A stretch of 64,000 nucleotides of DNA. Source: Pantoea latae (lineage in GTDB: Bacteria > Pseudomonadota > Gammaproteobacteria > Enterobacterales > Enterobacteriaceae). Shown in pieces: positions 61,601 to 64,000 of this stretch. How positions within the stretch are numbered: the first letter of the stretch is position 1; every line of letters begins with the position of its first letter. The notes beneath the pieces are model-generated. The model did not search any database, had not been told where the DNA came from, and saw nothing but the letters and a program-made list of their open reading frames with translations. Location of the stretch: assembly GCF_002077695.1 (NCBI RefSeq), contig NZ_MWUE01000009.1:58562-122561 (forward strand). Reading direction: 5' to 3'. The position numbers were made by a program, and so were the translations under genes.

Positions 61601-62429
61601 GCTGAATCTGGCGCTGAAAGGCGACAGCTACAAAATCGATCTCGGCAGCACGCCGCTGGGCCAGGATCTCAGCACGCTGGTGGGCGGCGTTCAGTGGTCG
61701 CCGAAGCTCACCGACTTCCTGACGCTGATCCTCACCGGGGAACGTCGCGCCATGACCGACAGCCTGCTCTCTTATGTCGGCGTGCAGGACAAATCGAGCG
61801 GCAAAAGCTGGGGACGCGTCACCAAAAACGGCGGCAACGCGCTGTTGAGCTATGACAACGGCGACGCGGGCTTCTACGTCGGCGGCGGCGCCTACAGCTA
61901 TATCGGCGAGAACGTGGCGAGCAACAACAGCCTCAACGCCACGGCGGGCGCCTACGTGCGGCCTTTCCACAGCGATGACCGCGAGCTGAAGGTGGGCATG
62001 AGCCTGTCGTGGATGGACTTCTCGAAAAACCTCAGCTATTTCAGCTACGGCCAGGGCGGCTATTTCAGCCCGCAGAACTACGCCGCCGTGTCGTTCCCGA
62101 TAGACTTCACGCGTAAGTTCGACGATCTGAGCGTGAAAATCGGCGGTTCGGTCGGCTATCAGTCCTACAGTCAGGATCGCAGCGCTTACTTCCCGAACGA
62201 TCCTTCGCTGCAGTCGCAGCTCGAATCCTACGCCGCCAGCGGCGCGGTGCAGAGCGCTTACTACAGCGGCGACAGCAAAAACGGCATCGGTTATAACCTG
62301 CACGCCGGCGCGGACTATAAAGTGAATAAAGAGGTCACCATCGGCGGCCAGCTTGGCTATGACACCTTTGGCGACTACAACGAAAGTACGGCGCAGCTCT
62401 ACTTCCGCTATCTGTTTGGAGACAACTAA
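58623..62429 (+). CDS. bcsC: Cellulose export outer-membrane protein BcsC
   Basis: Periplasmic TPR scaffold plus outer-membrane channel for the cellulose chain. The 1268 residues (E. coli about 1157) begin with a signal peptide, then many tetratricopeptide repeats (about 30-800; for example KVLSANPQDADALAGMGYVA), a spacer, and a C-terminal beta-barrel (about 900-1268) with GLGLNLAxKGD-like SGVELNLALKGDSYKIDLGS and an aromatic end YFRYLFGDN. No break in frame. Starts in the last base of bcsB and ends in the first base of bcsD. Confidence 0.96.
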   Translation: MKTKLTTGIRRALLLGGALSCSLPLLAAESANPALQALFDQAAYWHQKAHDDLAKSALQKVLMVEPDNTQALYLLALYSQQSGDNDGAARYRQQLSRVSPQDARLSELDNARQLQTIPQAQLSLARQQARSGNIAASLQTWRNTFNGTEPPASVAAEYYLTMAGDRTLLPQAVEALRQFSAAHPQDTGAKLALGKALTYQDATRREGIDLLGTLADGSQEADRSLRQALLWLGPQVSDAARYQTWQQRHPQDAAVMDYYRKNVGGAEKGAGFSALNSGDVSGAQNNFEKVLSANPQDADALAGMGYVAQRGGHYSEAADYLQRAAQLGGDRGAERQQQASDARFYAQLAAAQEALKNGDSAQALALSAPLTQAEGEKGAAAKLFRADVLRRSNQFSEAEQAYRAILQSDADNRSAKEGLFYVLRQQNRSAEANTLLSSLPDSVRQSVAPRGSSSDPIRQQAKREQQAGNTGAAIATLQQGIQRYPSDGWLRLDLARLYRAQGDTLQAASIMQPSMRSGAGVSELYAAAINASESSGWQQASSLLARIPASAQTREMRELAQRVNFNLQMATADRYLAQGANAAAANTLKALAQTPPTNPVDAGNLAQKLASAGDVATAVAIVRGNMQRGVQGNAGDYAAQVAVLNQAGLGSEAQRFLAAPELQARSTPTQLAGIRNGYVINEVDRLREQKQYAAAYDKLIGALQQDPQNRDLMFAMARLYQDGKMNKEAGVVYDYLMTQDTATQDARVGAIDVALAQNNLQRANDLSRGLQPQQTPDRLLLMARVADANGDRVQAMRYLRSARGQLIGLQGAQSGETPTVGGLALADNPFINRSTSPVGRSPSGYGTVLPWQSAPADVASRVEGVTLAGGDTLPLQQARTLHQIDSMMEGLQEKTGSWAQGEVQVRGRDGESGLSKLTEAKAPLTFSTVPFGESRFDFTMTPVSLTAGSAAGDAWRRFGSNALEQAKVVAAGSAKVTDVPSASTDSQSASGVELNLALKGDSYKIDLGSTPLGQDLSTLVGGVQWSPKLTDFLTLILTGERRAMTDSLLSYVGVQDKSSGKSWGRVTKNGGNALLSYDNGDAGFYVGGGAYSYIGENVASNNSLNATAGAYVRPFHSDDRELKVGMSLSWMDFSKNLSYFSYGQGGYFSPQNYAAVSFPIDFTRKFDDLSVKIGGSVGYQSYSQDRSAYFPNDPSLQSQLESYAASGAVQSAYYSGDSKNGIGYNLHAGADYKVNKEVTIGGQLGYDTFGDYNESTAQLYFRYLFGDN

Positions 62430-62872
62430 TGAGTGAGCATACCGGCGCGGTCAGCCACGGGCATCAGCCCGGCTGGTTCGACCTGGTCAGCGTGATGATT
62501 GAGGGGATGATCGCCAACGCGGGCAAAGAGGAGGCGGAAGCCTTTCTCGGCAGCATGGGCGATTCGCTGGCGGCGCGCTATCCTTTGCCTGACGCGCGCA
62601 CCGTGCAGGATCTGGAGCGCGAGATGAATCTGCAGCTGGCCCGCTTTCACTGGGGGTTTGTGCAGCTTCAGCCGCAGGAAGCGGCGATTCTGCTGAAGCA
62701 TCACGCGCTGCCCGCGGGCGACAGCACGCTGGATGCAGAGAGCTGGCAGTCGGCGCTGGCCGCCGTGCTGGCGGGACTTTACGGCGGCTGGCTGCGCGCC
62801 CAGGGCGGCGGCGCGGCGGTTAGCGTGACGCTGGAGCTGAACGACGGCCAGACCCTGCACTATCGGTACTAA
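62429..62872 (+). CDS. bcsD: Cellulose synthase subunit BcsD
   Basis: Periplasmic octameric ring protein of type I cellulose systems, which in Komagataeibacter aligns glucan chains for crystalline ribbon formation. The 147 residues include WFDLVSVMIEGMIANAGKEE, RTVQDLEREMNLQLARFHWG and AVLAGLYGGWLRAQGG. No signal peptide is seen, as for other BcsD proteins. E. coli has no bcsD, so its presence sets the operon type. It starts one base inside the bcsC stop. Confidence 0.93.
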   Translation: MSEHTGAVSHGHQPGWFDLVSVMIEGMIANAGKEEAEAFLGSMGDSLAARYPLPDARTVQDLEREMNLQLARFHWGFVQLQPQEAAILLKHHALPAGDSTLDAESWQSALAAVLAGLYGGWLRAQGGGAAVSVTLELNDGQTLHYRY

Positions 62873-62884
62873 CGGAGCGACGAC

Positions 62885-63889
62885 ATGACAAAGCCAGCCT
62901 GGCTGCGATGGACAATTTTTTTGGTGGTGATGATGGTGAGCGCGCAGGCGTCGGCTGATGGCTGGAGCACCTTCAAGAGCCGTTTTCTCACCCCGGAAGG
63001 ACGGATTGTTGATAACGCCAATAACAACGTCAGCCATACCGAAGGGCAGGGCTACGGCATGCTGCTGGCGGTGGCGAACGACGATCGCGCCACCTTCGAC
63101 CAGCTGTGGAGCTGGACGCGCCAGCATCTGCTGAATACGCAAAACGACCTGTTCTACTGGCGTTATACGCCGGACGCCGCCGAACCGGTGGCGGACAAAA
63201 ACAACGCCTCCGACGGCGACGTGCTGATTGCCTGGGCGCTGCAGCGCGCGGCCGATAAGTGGTCGTCGCAGAGCTATCAGCAGGCGTCAGATCGCATTCA
63301 GCGCGCCATCGTGAAGCACAACGTGGTGACCTTCGCGGGCCGCACGGTGATGCTGCCGGGCGCGCAGGGGTTCAATAAGACCAGCTACGTGGTGCTTAAT
63401 CCTTCCTACTTCCTGTTTGAAGCCTGGAAGCGCTTTGCCGAGCATAGCCATCTCAAGGTCTGGAACGCGTTGATCAATGACGGGATGGATCTGCTGGGCG
63501 CGATGCACTTCGGCAAAACGGGCCTGCCGCTCGACTGGGTGGCGCTCAATGCCGACGGGTCGGTGGCGCCGGCGGTGGGTTACTCTAACCGCTTCAGCTA
63601 CGATGCGGTTCGCGTGCCGCTCAATATCTGGTGGTACGACCCGCAGAGCCTGCGTCTGGTGCCGTTCCAGAACGTCTGGCAGCGCTACGGCCGCCTGACG
63701 ACGCCCGCCTGGTTCGACGTGCTGGGCAACAGCAACGCGCCTTACAATCTCGACGGCGGCTTGCTGGCGATCCGTGATTTGACGCTGAACGAGACGGGAT
63801 ATATCAGCGACCGGCTGGCGCCGGACCAGAATTACTTCTCCGCCAGTTTACAGTTGCTGGTGTGGCTGGCGCTTCAGGAGAAGCGCTGA
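62885..63889 (+). CDS. bcsZ: Periplasmic endo-1,4-beta-glucanase BcsZ
   Basis: GH8 cellulase required for proper cellulose synthesis. The 334 residues have a signal peptide (about 1-23, ending SAQASA) and the general-acid Glu in SHTEGQGYGMLLAVAND; the nucleophile/base region ASDGDVLIAWALQRA follows. SYVVLNPSYFLFEAWKRFAE and LPLDWVALNADGSVAPA are family blocks. It is the last gene seen of the operon, after bcsD and a ribosome site CGGAGCGAC. Regions beyond the window could add bcsEFG-like genes. Confidence 0.96.
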   Translation: MTKPAWLRWTIFLVVMMVSAQASADGWSTFKSRFLTPEGRIVDNANNNVSHTEGQGYGMLLAVANDDRATFDQLWSWTRQHLLNTQNDLFYWRYTPDAAEPVADKNNASDGDVLIAWALQRAADKWSSQSYQQASDRIQRAIVKHNVVTFAGRTVMLPGAQGFNKTSYVVLNPSYFLFEAWKRFAEHSHLKVWNALINDGMDLLGAMHFGKTGLPLDWVALNADGSVAPAVGYSNRFSYDAVRVPLNIWWYDPQSLRLVPFQNVWQRYGRLTTPAWFDVLGNSNAPYNLDGGLLAIRDLTLNETGYISDRLAPDQNYFSASLQLLVWLALQEKR

Positions 63890-63895
63890 CGGCGT

Positions 63896-63996
63896 GCGGC
63901 CGTCAGGGCCGCTTTCTGTCCGCTGCGCGGACTGGCTCTATGTTCGCTACGCGAACCGGCTATGAGCGGGTTCCGCCCGCTGGCAGGTTTGCCTGC
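63896..63996. repeat. Array of five small hairpins after bcsZ
   Basis: Five consecutive stem-loops: GCGGCC/GGCCGC (63896), GTCCGC/GCGGAC (63918), GTTCGC/GCGAAC (63942), AGCGGG/CCCGCT (63965) and GCAGG/CCTGC (63983). The second and third share their layout and following GGCT, and their differences (C to T with G to A) are compensatory. The first may act as terminator (TTTC after it). The array runs to the end of the window. Confidence 0.8.
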
Positions 63997-64000
63997 TGCG

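Noticed and set aside
59934..62303. 789-codon open frame antisense to bcsC
   Set aside because: Arises from GC-rich codon bias of bcsC; no recognisable domain.

Overview
The window is a continuous piece of a gamma-proteobacterial chromosome. Nearly every protein resembles its Escherichia coli counterpart, GC content is high, and the cellulose operon is of the type I (bcsD-containing) kind. Two genes usually found in E. coli neighbourhoods are missing (gpmI beside yibN/envC and menA beside rraA/hslU). This suggests Enterobacterales outside the E. coli/Salmonella group, most likely Erwiniaceae (Pantoea/Mixta/Erwinia-like). The family placement is inference; no marker gene was searched against a database.

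Layout. (1) 1-4069: end of the LPS core locus: waaC (5' truncated by the window edge), a waaZ-like gene, waaL, and a convergent GT9 glycosyltransferase. (2) 4208-10247: envelope and housekeeping genes: yibQ-envC on the minus strand, then yibN-grxC-secB-gpsA-cysE on the plus strand, then trmL. (3) 10283-13087: the Cpx envelope-stress system: cpxRA, divergent cpxP, and the CpxQ small RNA in the cpxP 3' UTR. (4) 13088-25374: an AT-rich gap with a yciG-like stress gene, then fieF, pfkA, sbp, cdh, tpiA, yiiQ, fpr, emrD and the glycerol genes glpF-glpK-glpX. (5) 25794-33611: zapB, rraA, the HslUV protease, ftsN, cytR, priA and rpmE. (6) 33693-38976: the methionine regulon metJ / metBL / metF, with tandem MetJ boxes upstream of metB and metF.

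(7) 39005-43104 is a small accessory-looking segment: a cytoplasmic gamma-glutamyltransferase-like gene, a lone XRE regulator preceded by a 22-bp inverted repeat, a small HD-type alarmone hydrolase-like protein, and the OhrR/Ohr organic peroxide defence pair. (8) 43348-52210: eptB, tRNA-Pro(CGG) and the dipeptide transporter dppABCDF. (9) 52663-63889: a seven-gene cellulose operon bcsO-Q-A-B-C-D-Z.

How the parts work together. Several genes serve the envelope: waa and eptB (LPS), envC/yibQ/ftsN/zapB (division), secB (export), Cpx (stress monitoring) and bcs (exopolysaccharide). Visible regulation includes a perfect CpxR box, a Cra site over the pfkA promoter, a GlpR-like operator before glpF, a sigma-32 promoter for hslVU, MetJ boxes, a GcvB-type CA-rich target in the dppA leader, and palindromes around ohrR/ohr. 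Relative to E. coli, the window joins three separate chromosomal segments (waa-cysE-trmL; cpx-metF; eptB-dpp-bcs), so at least two rearrangement junctions lie within it (near 10260 and 39000-43340). I found no complete mobile element, CRISPR array or rRNA, and no clearly new defence or biosynthetic system. The least explained material is the intergenic structure: a 22-bp hairpin at 40994-41053, a 69-nt direct repeat at 45370-45535, exclusive hairpins between dppA and dppB, and a hairpin array with compensatory changes after bcsZ.
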